Of a DNA stretch of 64,000 nucleotides, positions 35,033 to 45,001 are shown in pieces. The notes under the pieces were generated by a model. That model was not told the DNA's origin and did not search any database. It saw only the letters and a list, made by a program, of their open reading frames with translations. The position numbers and the translations under genes were made by a program. The first letter of the stretch is position 1. Each line of letters opens with the position of its first letter. Origin of the DNA: Ruania halotolerans. Lineage in GTDB: Bacteria; Actinomycetota; Actinomycetes; Actinomycetales; Beutenbergiaceae. The stretch lies in the NCBI RefSeq assembly GCF_021049285.1, contig NZ_CP088017.1, forward strand, positions 3,855,380 to 3,919,379. Direction: 5' to 3'.

Positions 35033-38000
35033 ATGTATCGCGCCATAGCAACGCCGCCACGTGACCGTTCGATCCGGAGAGGCAGCAGGACCCGGCTGAG
35101 CGCACTGCTCGCCTTGCTTGCGCTCGTCGCCGCCTCGCTGAGCACCGTGGCTCCGTGGGCCACCACCACGGCGTCGGCAGCGCCCGGCGACCCGTTCGAC
35201 CCGGCGGACCCGCTGGTTTTCGTCGGGCAGGGCCAGCCCACCGGGCTTTTCCGCGCGGTCACCAACGCCGACGGTGAGGTCGAGTTCGAGGCCGAGGGGA
35301 CCGCCTCGCCCGTGACCTACAACGCGCTCGCCTACAACCCTGCGGACAACTACCTGTACGCGCTCGTGAACAGCGTCGACAACACCACCTACCCGGAAGG
35401 CTCGCTGATCCGGATCGGTGAAGCGGGCGTCATCAGCCGTGTCGGCACCGAGACATTCGGTCGCTCCATCATCGGCGCGATGGGGCCGGACGGGTACTAC
35501 TACTCCGCGACCGATAATGGCAACGAGTTGAGCGTGATCGACACGTCCACCGGCGCGCTGGTCGAGGTCATCGACCTCGACCAGCCGGTCTATGCCGTCG
35601 CGACCCCGGGCGGGCCCGACATCGCCTTCCTCGACGGGTACTTCTGGTCCGCCGGCAATGGCGGGTTCAGCCGGACCGATCCGAGCACCGGCACGGTCAC
35701 CTACTTCCCCGGTGAGGTCGACGCGGCTCTGCAGGTCGCCGGCGCGGCCTGGACCTTCGGAAACGGCAACCTCGGCTTCTCCTTCAACGTCAGCGGCACC
35801 GTGGTGCAGTTCGCGGTCGACAACCCGGATTCCGCGAACCCCACCTTCACCGAGATCAGCCGCGGTCCTGGCCCTTCGAGCAGCAACAACGACGGCGCCT
35901 CCTCGCCCGGTCAGCCGACCGACCTCAGCGTCGTGAAGGAGGGGCCCGCAGCACTCGTCGCCGGTAGCACCGTCGAGTACACGATCACGGTGACCAACAA
36001 CGGGCCCGGCAACTCGTCCGGTTTCACGGTCAGCGACACCATCCCCGAGCCGCTGATCAACCCGGGTTCGACCGACCCGAACTGCGACGTGAGCGACCGT
36101 ACCGTCACGTGCATCGGTGGGCGCACCCTCGCCGGCGAATCGGCCGAGTTCACCATCACCGCCGATGTCCCCGCCGACCTCGCAGTCGACGCGGTGGCCG
36201 AGAACACCGTCACGGTGCTCGCCAACGAAGAGGACCCCGATCCCGGGAACAACACCAGCACCTCCACGGGTGAGGCGGCAGCGATCGACGTAGTCAAGGA
36301 GGTCGCTGAGGTCACCGACGAGAACAACAACGGCCTGACCGACGCTGGTGACACGATCAGCTACCAATTCACCGTGACGAACACCGGCCTGGTGGACCTC
36401 ACCGAGATCACCGTCGAGGACCCCCTGCTCGAAGCCGGGGCCCTGACGTGCCCGGCGACAGAGCTCGCGGCAGGTGCGAACACGATCTGCACCGCGGACT
36501 ACACCATCACTGAAGACGACGAAGGTCTCGGCGAGGTCGAGAACACCGCCACCGCCTCGGGCACCACGCCGGACGAACAGTCCGTGTCGAGCGAGCCATC
36601 CACGACCACGACCCCGGTGCAGGTCTCAGAGCCCGGGCTGAGCCTGGTGAAGTCGGCCGACCCGGCCACTGACGAGTTCTTCACCCCCGGCCAGGAGATC
36701 ACCTACACCTTCGTGGTGACCAACACCGGCAATGTCCCGATCGAGGACATCGCGATCGAGGAAACCGCGTTCACCGGCAGCGGTGAGCTCCCCGCCCCAG
36801 TGTGCGAGTCGATCACCCTCGCGCCGGGGGCTCAGACCTCCTGTGCGACGGTCTACACGCTCACCGAAGACGACATCGTCGCCGGCTCGGTCGCCAACGA
36901 GGCCTCCGCCACCGGCACCCCGCCGGGAGAGGAGCCGATCGGTTCCCCGCCCTCCGAGGTGGAGATCCCGACACCGGCCGAGCCCGGACTCAGCCTGACC
37001 AAGACGGCCACGCCAGACGAGGCGAGCGCGGCGGGTGACGCGATCGAGTACTCCTTCCTGGTGGAGAACACCGGAAACGTCACGATCGGCGACCTCACCA
37101 TCGACGAGACGGAGTTCACCGGCAGCGGAGAGCTCTCGGCGCTCACCTGCCCGGCGACCTCGCTCGCGCCCGGTCAGATCATCACCTGCACGGCCGACTA
37201 CGTGCTCACGCAGGCCGACGTGGACGCCGGAGGTGTCTCCAACACCGCCACCGCGACCGGCACTCCGACGGGTGGTGAGCCCATCTCCTCTGAACCCTCC
37301 ACCGAGATCGTCGAGGTGGAGCAGATCGGCGAGCTCGAGATGACCAAGACCGCCACTCCGGACAGCGCCACTGCGGCCGGTGAGGAGATCACCTACTCCT
37401 TCCTCGTGGAGAACACCGGGAACATCACCCTCAGCGACCTCGAGGTGGTCGACGTCGCGTTCACCGGGACCGGCGATCCGATCGACATCGTCTGCCCGGA
37501 CGGCGTCGTGGCCGAGCTCGCGCCCGGGGACAGTTTCGTCTGTGAGGCGACCTACGTCGTCACCCAGGCGGACATGGACGCGGGGAGCATCGACAACGCG
37601 GCGGGGGTTCTCGGCACACCGCCCGATGGCGGGACGATCTTCTCGAACCTCTCAGAGGAGACCGTCACGCTCGAGCAGGCTCCCGGGTTGACCGTGACCA
37701 AGAGCGCCGATCCGGATGACGTCGAGTCCTTCGTGGTGGACCAGGAGATCACCTACTCCTTCCTCGTGGAGAACACCGGCAACGTCACCCTCACCGACGT
37801 CGAGGTGATCGAGGGTGCGTTCACCGGTTCCGGCGAACTCGGGTTGGTCACCTGCCCCGACGGCGCAGGCGAATCGCTCGCGCCGGGTGAGACCTTCGTC
37901 TGCGAGGCGGCGTACACGCTCACCCAGGAGGACATCGACGCAGGATCGGTGGAGAACACCGCCACCGCTACCGGTTTCCCGCCAGGCGAGGAGGCTCCGA

Positions 38001-38506
38001 TCGAATCGCCGCCCGGGACCACGACGATCCCCACCCCGGCGGACCCGTCACTGACGGTCACCAAGACTGCCTCCACGGACTCCATCGAGGCAGCGGGTGA
38101 GGAGATCACCTACTCCTTCCTCGTGGAGAACACCGGCAACGTCACGCTCACCGACGTCGCTGTGGTCGAAGGCGAGTTCACCGGCGCCGGGGAACTGGGC
38201 GCCGTCACCTGCCCCGACGGGGCAGCATCGCTCGCGCCAGGTGCGCAGATCACCTGCACGGCAACCTACGAGGTGGTGGCCGCGGACCTGGACGGTGACG
38301 AGATCAGCAACACTGCGTGGGCCGAGGGCACCGCTGCCGGTGGTGACACAGTCCAGTCGCCGGAGGATGGCGTCACAGTGGCAGTGGACGCCGACTCGGC
38401 CGAACTGCCCACCACTGGCGTGACCATCCTCTCGGTGCTGGGCATCGCCGGACTGCTCACGGCGGCTGGGGTCAGCCTCGGCGCAGTCCGCCGCCGCCTG
38501 GCCTGA
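35033..38506 (+). CDS. LPxTG-anchored surface protein with DUF11 repeats
   Basis: The 1157-residue protein has a long signal peptide (LSALLALLALVAASLSTVAP, cleavage near TASA-AP). A beta-propeller-like N-terminal domain (about 55-290) with PVTYNALAYNPADNYLYAL follows. Then come seven immunoglobulin-like DUF11 units of about 115-120 residues, each with an I-x-Y-x-F-x-V-x-N-T-G strand. The C-terminus is a sorting signal: LPTTG at about 1125-1129, a hydrophobic span and RRRLA. It should be wall-anchored by a sortase. Repeats 5-7 are almost identical at DNA level. AAGGGG precedes ATG. Confidence 0.9.
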   Translation: MYRAIATPPRDRSIRRGSRTRLSALLALLALVAASLSTVAPWATTTASAAPGDPFDPADPLVFVGQGQPTGLFRAVTNADGEVEFEAEGTASPVTYNALAYNPADNYLYALVNSVDNTTYPEGSLIRIGEAGVISRVGTETFGRSIIGAMGPDGYYYSATDNGNELSVIDTSTGALVEVIDLDQPVYAVATPGGPDIAFLDGYFWSAGNGGFSRTDPSTGTVTYFPGEVDAALQVAGAAWTFGNGNLGFSFNVSGTVVQFAVDNPDSANPTFTEISRGPGPSSSNNDGASSPGQPTDLSVVKEGPAALVAGSTVEYTITVTNNGPGNSSGFTVSDTIPEPLINPGSTDPNCDVSDRTVTCIGGRTLAGESAEFTITADVPADLAVDAVAENTVTVLANEEDPDPGNNTSTSTGEAAAIDVVKEVAEVTDENNNGLTDAGDTISYQFTVTNTGLVDLTEITVEDPLLEAGALTCPATELAAGANTICTADYTITEDDEGLGEVENTATASGTTPDEQSVSSEPSTTTTPVQVSEPGLSLVKSADPATDEFFTPGQEITYTFVVTNTGNVPIEDIAIEETAFTGSGELPAPVCESITLAPGAQTSCATVYTLTEDDIVAGSVANEASATGTPPGEEPIGSPPSEVEIPTPAEPGLSLTKTATPDEASAAGDAIEYSFLVENTGNVTIGDLTIDETEFTGSGELSALTCPATSLAPGQIITCTADYVLTQADVDAGGVSNTATATGTPTGGEPISSEPSTEIVEVEQIGELEMTKTATPDSATAAGEEITYSFLVENTGNITLSDLEVVDVAFTGTGDPIDIVCPDGVVAELAPGDSFVCEATYVVTQADMDAGSIDNAAGVLGTPPDGGTIFSNLSEETVTLEQAPGLTVTKSADPDDVESFVVDQEITYSFLVENTGNVTLTDVEVIEGAFTGSGELGLVTCPDGAGESLAPGETFVCEAAYTLTQEDIDAGSVENTATATGFPPGEEAPIESPPGTTTIPTPADPSLTVTKTASTDSIEAAGEEITYSFLVENTGNVTLTDVAVVEGEFTGAGELGAVTCPDGAASLAPGAQITCTATYEVVAADLDGDEISNTAWAEGTAAGGDTVQSPEDGVTVAVDADSAELPTTGVTILSVLGIAGLLTAAGVSLGAVRRRLA

Positions 38507-38510
38507 CGTT

Positions 38511-38555
38511 GAGAGCGGGGTGACAACGCCACACGGGCGTTGTCACCCCGCTCTC
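38511..38555 (+). terminator. Long perfect hairpin terminator
   Basis: A perfect 20-bp stem (38511-38530 pairing with 38536-38555; left arm starts GAGAGCGGGG) with loop ACACG follows the surface-protein stop by 4 nt and faces the convergent gene ending at 38578. Confidence 0.9.
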
Positions 38556-38577
38556 ATCTCGGTAGTGGGTGTGCGAT

Positions 38578-39267
38578 CTAGCGCGCCGCCGCCACCACAC
38601 CCAGCCACTGGTGCGGTAGCAATTCGGGCGGCTCACGGTCACCGGTGACGTGTCCGCGGGCATGAGCGATCACCTCGGCCAGCAGAGCACGCATCCGGTC
38701 CTCCGGGTCCGGTACGCAGGCATCCGCGATCCCCCGCACGGCCATCTCGGTGATCGTGCTGGCCGAGGAGCGCGCAGGCCGTCCACGTCTGCCGCTGCCC
38801 ATCGTGTCGACGAACTCCCGCGCCCACTGTTCCAGCGCCGGCATCTCACCGAGAGCGTGCCGGGCACGACTGCGCACCTGCGCGCTCGCGTCGGTGCGGT
38901 AGGTCCCGAACTCACCGAGAGTGCGTCCGACACCGACGGCTAAGCCTCGTTGCCGGCTCTGCGACGCGATCGGAAGAGCGTGCACCGCGGCGATGAGCGC
39001 GAGTTCGTCCTCGAACCCGGGTCCCAGGTTGCGCAATCCGATCACCGACGGGATCAACGAGGCCAGCAGCGGACGGGACTGGTCAGGGGTGAGGTCGTTC
39101 ACCAGGCGGGCCACATGAGCGAGCGCAGGATCGGTACACGCGGGCGCATCGCTCCACGATTCGCCAGCCAGGTAGGACGCCAACTCCATGAAGCAGGCGC
39201 CACGGCGTGGGTTGCGGTGCCTTCCCCGCGCGAGCATCGGCATCGACGTCGGTGCAGTGGCAGACAT
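38578..39267 (-). CDS. Conserved-looking hypothetical protein
   Basis: A 229-residue, largely helical, soluble protein with no recognised domain. Segments such as LARLVNDLTPDQSRPLLASL, ALIAAVHALPIASQ and ITEMAVRGIADACVPDPEDR look like helical repeats. The ATG at 39267 (MSATAPTS) is chosen because GGAGG lies 8 nt upstream; a GTG five codons earlier would include the ribosome site. It converges with the DUF11 gene and lies 147 nt downstream of the DUF1990 gene. No function can be assigned. Confidence 0.75.
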   Translation of the reverse strand: MSATAPTSMPMLARGRHRNPRRGACFMELASYLAGESWSDAPACTDPALAHVARLVNDLTPDQSRPLLASLIPSVIGLRNLGPGFEDELALIAAVHALPIASQSRQRGLAVGVGRTLGEFGTYRTDASAQVRSRARHALGEMPALEQWAREFVDTMGSGRRGRPARSSASTITEMAVRGIADACVPDPEDRMRALLAEVIAHARGHVTGDREPPELLPHQWLGVVAAAR

Positions 39268-39414
39268 TCTCGACACCTCCACTGATGGGATGAGTCAGCC
39301 CAGTATCCGTCAGATCGGCGGCCCTCGCCACTGCGAGATCGCAGGCGCTGGGCCCGCCGCATCGATCCTCAATGCATGGATCAGGCAGGCCGCCCACAGC
39401 CGGCGGCCGGATGC

Positions 39415-39936
39415 CTAGCGATCCGCGCGGTCGAGCAGAGACCGCTCGTATCGCCGCGTGTACACACCCTGCATCAGCCGCAACACCGGGTATCCCAGCC
39501 ACAGCACCCAGTTCGCGGGGCGCGAGAAGGCGCGAATCCGCAGCCACACGTTCTCATCGCCATCGAGTTCGACGAGGAAGAGCTCTTCGCCGCGCTCAGG
39601 GTGGCCGCGCAACGTGCCGTAGGCGAAGCCGGCCCGGGTGGGCTCCGCGATCGTATAGACAACCTGGCACGGCGCGTCCCACGGCCAGCGTCCGATCCTC
39701 AGCCGCGCCACGTCACCGGTACGCAGTTGGCGCTCTCGTGGCGCATCCACACGAATCCCTGAACGTTGCTGCACCTGCCACGACAGCACCGCCCGCACCG
39801 CCTCGGCGTAGGTGTCCCGTCCCCGCCCAATCGGCACCCGCCGCTCGATCGGGCGGTATCCGCGCGGTGGATGTGTGAGGAGATCGTCCGCCCGCGTCGC
39901 ACCACGATGGCAGTAGGTGAGGTGGTCATGGGACAT
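39415..39936 (-). CDS. DUF1990 family protein
   Basis: The 173-residue protein matches the DUF1990 layout: an N-terminal YCHRGATRAD and PRGYRPIERRVPIGRG, then WQVQQRSGIRV, VVYTIAEPTRAGFAYGTLRG, HPERGEELFLVEL and a C-terminal LMQGVYTRRYERSL. The family is common in actinobacteria and plants and lacks an assigned biochemical role; the fold resembles START-like lipid-binding proteins. Located 39 nt downstream of the Rsm22-like gene, so co-transcription is likely. Confidence 0.88.
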   Translation of the reverse strand: MSHDHLTYCHRGATRADDLLTHPPRGYRPIERRVPIGRGRDTYAEAVRAVLSWQVQQRSGIRVDAPRERQLRTGDVARLRIGRWPWDAPCQVVYTIAEPTRAGFAYGTLRGHPERGEELFLVELDGDENVWLRIRAFSRPANWVLWLGYPVLRLMQGVYTRRYERSLLDRADR

Positions 39937-39975
39937 GTCGCCATTGTCGTTGCTCAGCCTGCTCTCGTCGGACGA

Positions 39976-40965
39976 CTAGCCGAACGAGTCCCACGCCTGG
40001 CCCCACTCGACCTTGCGTGCTGCTCGGTATGCTTCCTTGTTCCGCTTGGTCACCGTGACCGCACGCGCGGTGCCGTCCCCGGCGCACAGCTCGAGCCGGA
40101 CATGCCCGGGACGCACCTGCGGATGCCGCAGCACCCGGGCCGTGGGGGTGTCCACGGGGAGCCGGGTGGCGGCGATGTAGGCGAACTTCTCATCCTCGAA
40201 ATCGCGCTGACCGCCCTTGGCCTGGCGGTGCGCCGAGCTGCGCACCAGCCGCGTCGAGGCATGGCACCAGTCGTCGCCGGTGAGTGGGCAGGCGTGCTCG
40301 TGCGGGCACGGTGCGGCGATCTGCATGCCGGCGGCGAGAAGGTGATCTCGGGCCCGCAGCACGCGGGCGTACCCCGCCGGAGTGCCCGGTTCCAGCACGA
40401 GGACCGTCTCCGCGCTGCGTACCAGCCGATCGACGACGGCGTCCCGGCCTGCCTCATCGAGCTCACCCAGGACATAACCGGCCACCGCCAGGTCCGTCCG
40501 CGGGCCTTGGCCTGTGTGCCCACCGTCGCGCTCGATGCGGTCCAGCCGCGACACTGCGTGCTCAACCGAAACCTCCGCTGCGGCGAGCATCCGACGTGCC
40601 AGCGCAAGCGCCTCCGTCGAATAGTCGACCACCTGCACCCGCTCGATCCCGGGGAATGCATCGATCGTCGCCCAGCTCATCGCTCCGGTCCCGGCACCCA
40701 GATCGAGGAGGGTCCGCGGTTGCAGGTCCGGCACAGCATCGACCACCTGCTCCAGCGCGAACCGAGCCGCCGCGAACGTCGCCGGCATCCGCGTGAGCAC
40801 ATAGGCGGCCGCCCGCAGGTCGGAATCCATGATCGGGGCCCTCGCCGGGCGATCTGCCAGGTACCGGTCACTGAGGGCGCGTGCCGCGCTGGCCACCTCG
40901 GCGGGGCGGTACGCGGCCAGCACGGACTCGGCAGCAGCGGCCATCGGCCCGGGAATCGGGTGCAC
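39976..40965 (-). CDS. Rsm22-like small-ribosomal-subunit methyltransferase family protein
   Basis: The 329-residue SAM-dependent methyltransferase has motif I TLLDLGAGTGAMSWA (about residues 85-99). It also has a family-specific cysteine/histidine cluster, CPHEHACPLTGDDWCH, followed by KGGQRDFEDEKFAYIAATR. These are features of Rsm22 proteins, which associate with the small ribosomal subunit and may carry an Fe-S cluster. The start is a GTG at 40965 without a clear ribosome site; ATG seven codons later is possible. Confidence 0.88.
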   Translation of the reverse strand: MHPIPGPMAAAAESVLAAYRPAEVASAARALSDRYLADRPARAPIMDSDLRAAAYVLTRMPATFAAARFALEQVVDAVPDLQPRTLLDLGAGTGAMSWATIDAFPGIERVQVVDYSTEALALARRMLAAAEVSVEHAVSRLDRIERDGGHTGQGPRTDLAVAGYVLGELDEAGRDAVVDRLVRSAETVLVLEPGTPAGYARVLRARDHLLAAGMQIAAPCPHEHACPLTGDDWCHASTRLVRSSAHRQAKGGQRDFEDEKFAYIAATRLPVDTPTARVLRHPQVRPGHVRLELCAGDGTARAVTVTKRNKEAYRAARKVEWGQAWDSFG

Positions 40966-41032
40966 GTGGCCAAGTATGGCGTCCCGGCAAAGCAGGTTCG
41001 CGAGAGACGCAGGCGTGCGTGGCCGTGGATAG

Positions 41033-41320
41033 CATCGCCAGGGAGACCGCGTCCACGACGTGGCCCACCACGGTGGCGGCTATCAGGCCGTGTACGCCTA
41101 TCCGCGTGAATCGTTGGACATGTGGGCCGAGCGGCTCGATCGCCGCGGGCGATGCGATCACCGTGACCTACCACCCTGATCACGAGGTGAGTGTGGCCAC
41201 GTGCTTTCGGGCGCTGACCACTCACGCCGAGCTGCTGCCCCCCCCCTGTTGCACCCCGGCGTCACAGCGGCCATGCCGCCGAACGACGTGGCCCGCATCC
41301 GTCGGCGCGTGGCACGCTGA
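41033..41320 (+). pseudogene. Decayed gene with two frameshifts, one at a C9 run
   Basis: Coding-like sequence runs through three segments. AHHGGGYQAVYAYPRESLDM and WAERLDR lie in one frame after an in-frame TAG at 41030. Then GDAITVTYHPDHEVSVAT and CFRALTTHAELLPP follow a shift near 41140. After the nine-cytosine run at 41238-41246, LLHPGVTAAMPPNDVA and RIRRRVAR end in TGA at 41318-41320. Adding one C restores the last join. No start survives and the family is not recognised. Either a pseudogene or homopolymer miscalls. Confidence 0.55.
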
Positions 41321-41442
41321 GCCGCGCGCAGCGTAGGACCCTGAGAGTCAAACCTCTGTCAACTCATCGCGCCGCACCACCTTGCCCACGCCCGGGCCTT
41401 TACCATTGGCATACACTCGGGTGAGTCATCCGACGGGAGAGA

Positions 41443-43953
41443 GTGAGCACGGTGGCCGATCTCCTCGCCTCGTATCTGTCCACTGGCCCCGGCCATGACG
41501 AGATGCTGCAGTCCACCGGTGCGGCACGCGCCGCGTGGGACCAGATGGCCGACCTTGCGCAGGTGCGCTCCTGGGACCAACTGGCGGACCGCCGCCAGGA
41601 CGTCGCGACCCTCCTGGAAGATCACGGCGCGCGGTACGGGGCGGAGCCCCATGAAGTGCCCTGGCAGCTCGACCCCCTCCCGCTGATCCTCGACGAAGTC
41701 GAGTGGGCGCAGGTGGAGGCATCCATCCGGCAGCGTGCCGAGCTACTGGATGCCATCCTCACCGATCTCTACGGCGAGCGGCGCCTCCTCGCGACCGGGC
41801 TCCTGCCGCAGGAGATCGTGCTCGACCATCCCGGCTTTCTCCGCACCGTCGATGGGATCACGATCCCCGGCCCGCATCAGCTCTTCCTGTATGCGGCAGA
41901 TCTCGCCCGGAACGCGGATGGCTCCTGGGTAGTACTCTCCGATCGCGCCCAGGCTCCCTCCGGGCTCGGATTCGCGATGGAAGACCGCCGGGTGGTCTCA
42001 CAGGTGCTCGCCGGCTCCTACCGACAGGCGCGGATCCGCCGGATCGGGCCGTTCTATCACGCGATGAGTTCCGCGCTGCGAGACGTTGCCCCCGTAGGTG
42101 CCGGAGACGAACCACGGATTGCGTTGCTGACCCCCGGCCCGTTCTCCGAGACAGCATTCGACCAGGGTTACCTCGCCCAGATGCTCGGCCTGCCGTTGGT
42201 GGAAGGCGAGGATCTGGTGGTCACGGACGGCCGGCTCTGGATGCGTTCACTGGCGGGACTCGAACCCGTGGACATCCTCATCCGCCGTGTCGACGCCGAG
42301 TACTGTGACCCCTTGGATCTGCGCGGAGACTCCCGCCTTGGTGTGCCCGGCCTGGTCCACGCGGCACGCAGCGGCGCGCTCACCGTGGTCAACCCGTTCG
42401 GCGCCGGCGTGATCGAGAACCCGGCCCTGATGACCTACCTGCCCCGGCTTGCCCGTGAGCTGCTCGGCGAAGAGCTCCAACTGGGCTCCGCCGTCACCTA
42501 CTGGTGTGGCGAGCGGAGCATGTGTTCGCACGTGATCGCCAATCTGGACCGGCTCATGATCCGCCGGACCATTCCCGGCGGACGGCAGGTGTTCGGTGGC
42601 GACCTCACCGTCGGCGCGCGTGCCGATCTCGCCGTCGAGATCGCCGCCGATCCCTACCAATGGGTCGGCCAGGAACCCGTGGACGCGTCCACCACGCCCA
42701 CCATCGGTGCGGACACGCTCGAGGCCCGCCCGACGGCGTTACGCACCTTTGCGCTGGCTCGCGCGAGCGGATATCAGGTCATGTCCGGAGGCTTGGCGAG
42801 AGTCGACCGCAGTACCACCGACCTCGCTCAGAACCCACCGGCCCAACCCGCCGCCGCCAAGGACGTGTGGATCCTCTCCGCGGAGCCGCAGCCCGTTCAG
42901 GACCCGTGGCTGGGCGGTGACCAGTCGCCTCACCAGCCTGCCGTCCCCGCCATCTCTCCCGGGGCCGCCGAAGATCTGTTCTGGTTCGGCCGCTACATCG
43001 AACGGGCCGAGGCAACAGTTCGGCTCATCCGCGCAGTGGCCGATCGATGGGACGACTATCACCTCGTCCCCGGCAGCGTCGGCGGGCAGACGCTTTCCAT
43101 CCTCACGGCGGCACTGAACCACGTGACGACCGACGGCACTCTCTCCGAAGCCTTGTTGGAGGAGCAGCGCGAAGGCAGCGTGGCGTTCGCCGTGGCACGA
43201 GCGGTGCGCGCTGCCACCGGCGTGCGGGACCAGCTCTCTGGCGACACCTGGATCGCGCTGTCCAGCGTGGAGCGTGCGTTGGCCCGAGAGCGGGTACGCC
43301 GGCTGCGCTTGGCCGACTCCGATGCCGACCTCGGCGGTGCCCTCGCGCGGAGCCTCGAGGGTCTCCTCGCCCTCGCCGGGATCGGCGCCGAGGCCATGGT
43401 GCGCGATGTGGGATGGGCGCTGATGGATATCGGACGACGCTTGGAGCGCGCCCAGCATCTGGTCCACGTGCTGCGAGCCACCGTCACCGATGAACGAGAT
43501 CGTGCAGTCGACTCGATGGTGCTGGAGTCCGTGCTGATCGCCCACGAATCAGTCATCACCTACCGTCGGCGCACCCAGGCGCATGCCCGTTTGGACACGT
43601 TCCTGGATCTCCTCTTGCTCGACCGGAACAATCCCCGATCGCTGGCCTATCAACTCACCACGCTGCGCGCTGATCTGGATTCACTGCCGACGGCGGCGCA
43701 CAACGCACAGGTGCGTGACCAGCTGCTTGCCGATCTCACCGATCTGCTCATCGAGCACAGTGCCACCGCGCTCAGCGGTTCCGACGAGACCGGGCGTCGG
43801 CTCCGCTTGGCCGAACTTCTGGAGTCATTGGACTGGCGACTGCGCGACCTGGCCGTCGAGATCGCTCGGGTGCATTTCGCCCACCCGGTGCCCATCCAAT
43901 GGGAGGACGCTGCGGGCACCTGGGTGCCGCGACGGGAGGAGGTCGCGCCATGA
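41443..43953 (+). CDS. Circularly permuted ATP-grasp type 2 / alpha-E fusion protein
   Basis: The 836-residue protein combines two proteins that are usually separate. Residues about 1-470 are a circularly permuted ATP-grasp (DUF404/407; WQLDPLPLILDEVEWAQVE, GHGPHQLF-like GPHQLFLYAADLARN, WCGERSMCSHV). Residues about 500-830 are the all-helical alpha-E domain (DUF403; EDLFWFGRYIERAEATVRLI, DVGWALMDIGRRLERAQHL). GTG follows GGGAGAGA. The family is linked by comparative genomics to peptide ligation or modification with transglutaminase-like peptidases; the next gene, overlapping by ATGA, is one. Confidence 0.9.
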   Translation: MSTVADLLASYLSTGPGHDEMLQSTGAARAAWDQMADLAQVRSWDQLADRRQDVATLLEDHGARYGAEPHEVPWQLDPLPLILDEVEWAQVEASIRQRAELLDAILTDLYGERRLLATGLLPQEIVLDHPGFLRTVDGITIPGPHQLFLYAADLARNADGSWVVLSDRAQAPSGLGFAMEDRRVVSQVLAGSYRQARIRRIGPFYHAMSSALRDVAPVGAGDEPRIALLTPGPFSETAFDQGYLAQMLGLPLVEGEDLVVTDGRLWMRSLAGLEPVDILIRRVDAEYCDPLDLRGDSRLGVPGLVHAARSGALTVVNPFGAGVIENPALMTYLPRLARELLGEELQLGSAVTYWCGERSMCSHVIANLDRLMIRRTIPGGRQVFGGDLTVGARADLAVEIAADPYQWVGQEPVDASTTPTIGADTLEARPTALRTFALARASGYQVMSGGLARVDRSTTDLAQNPPAQPAAAKDVWILSAEPQPVQDPWLGGDQSPHQPAVPAISPGAAEDLFWFGRYIERAEATVRLIRAVADRWDDYHLVPGSVGGQTLSILTAALNHVTTDGTLSEALLEEQREGSVAFAVARAVRAATGVRDQLSGDTWIALSSVERALARERVRRLRLADSDADLGGALARSLEGLLALAGIGAEAMVRDVGWALMDIGRRLERAQHLVHVLRATVTDERDRAVDSMVLESVLIAHESVITYRRRTQAHARLDTFLDLLLLDRNNPRSLAYQLTTLRADLDSLPTAAHNAQVRDQLLADLTDLLIEHSATALSGSDETGRRLRLAELLESLDWRLRDLAVEIARVHFAHPVPIQWEDAAGTWVPRREEVAP

Positions 43954-44999
43954 GCACGAGGACCACCCACGCCGACTCCACCCGCCACTATCGCCTCACT
44001 CACGAGACCACCTACATCTACCCCACGACCGTGACCTCCTCCTACGGGCGCGCCACGTTGCTCCCCCGCCCAGGGGGCGGGCAGCAGGTGCACGCCAGCG
44101 GCCTGGTGATCAATCCGGAACCGAGCACGCTCGCCGAGCACCGCGACTTCGCGGGAAATCGCTCAGGCTTCTTCCACGTCAGTACCGAGCATGAGGTGCT
44201 GCGCGTGGTCGGGCACGCGGTGATCACCACCGGCCGGCGCCGCACAGACGCCACACGGCTGCCCACCCTCCCCTGGGAGGAGGTGGCCCAGAGGGTTCGC
44301 TCGATCCGTGTGGGTTCCCACGGGGCGGCGAACGACAACCCCAGCAGCGTCGTCGGTATCGCCGACGCGCGCCTACCTTCTCCGATGGTGGACGTGGATG
44401 AGGCGGTGCGTGACTACGCCGTGGAGTCCTTCGCTCCGGGGAGGCCGCTCAGCGAGGTCATCATGGACCTCACGCACCGGATCTACACCGACTTCACGTA
44501 CGCACCCGGGTCCACCTCGGTCACGTCCCGGCTGCCCGAGGTACTGGCCGGGCGCAAAGGGGTGTGCCAGGACTTCGCGCATCTGCTCATCGGGTGCATG
44601 CGTTCGATGGGCCTGGCGGCGCGCTACGTCTCCGGATACATCGAGACCCAGCCCCCGCCGGGCAAGCCGAAGCTCCGGGGTGTGGACGCCTCGCACGCCT
44701 GGGCGTCCGTCTGGCTTCCCGGCGGCGGGTGGGTACAGGTGGACCCCACGAACGATCAGGTGGTGGACAACCGTTACGTGACGATCGGATGGGGACGCGA
44801 CTACCGGGATGTGGCACCACTGCGTGGCATCGTGTTCACCGAAGGATCCGGTTCCCAACTCAACGTGGGTGTGGACCTGTGGCCGCTCGACGGCGGCGAG
44901 GTGGCCGGCGCCGTGGACGAGGTGGAACAGTTGACCGCCGCCTGGCGAGCGCGTGGCGAGGCGGCTGGATCAAGGCACGCGAGAGAGAGAAGGAGCTGA
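43950..44999 (+). CDS. Transglutaminase-like cysteine peptidase family protein
   Basis: The 349-residue protein has an N-terminal beta domain (YRLTHETTYIYPTTVTSSYG) and a transglutaminase core. The catalytic triad is C206 in GRKGVCQDFAHLL, H249 in VDASHAWASVW and D265 in VQVDPTNDQ. There is no signal peptide. It is translationally coupled to the ATP-grasp/alpha-E protein through an ATGA overlap. The pairing is a widely conserved module thought to make and process amide or peptide bonds; its product is unknown. Confidence 0.92.
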   Translation: MSTRTTHADSTRHYRLTHETTYIYPTTVTSSYGRATLLPRPGGGQQVHASGLVINPEPSTLAEHRDFAGNRSGFFHVSTEHEVLRVVGHAVITTGRRRTDATRLPTLPWEEVAQRVRSIRVGSHGAANDNPSSVVGIADARLPSPMVDVDEAVRDYAVESFAPGRPLSEVIMDLTHRIYTDFTYAPGSTSVTSRLPEVLAGRKGVCQDFAHLLIGCMRSMGLAARYVSGYIETQPPPGKPKLRGVDASHAWASVWLPGGGWVQVDPTNDQVVDNRYVTIGWGRDYRDVAPLRGIVFTEGSGSQLNVGVDLWPLDGGEVAGAVDEVEQLTAAWRARGEAAGSRHARERRS

Positions 45000-45001
45000 C
45001 C

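Noticed and set aside
34928-36367. A 479-codon minus-strand frame over the DUF11 gene
   Set aside because: It is antisense to repeated codons of the surface protein and has no recognisable domain.
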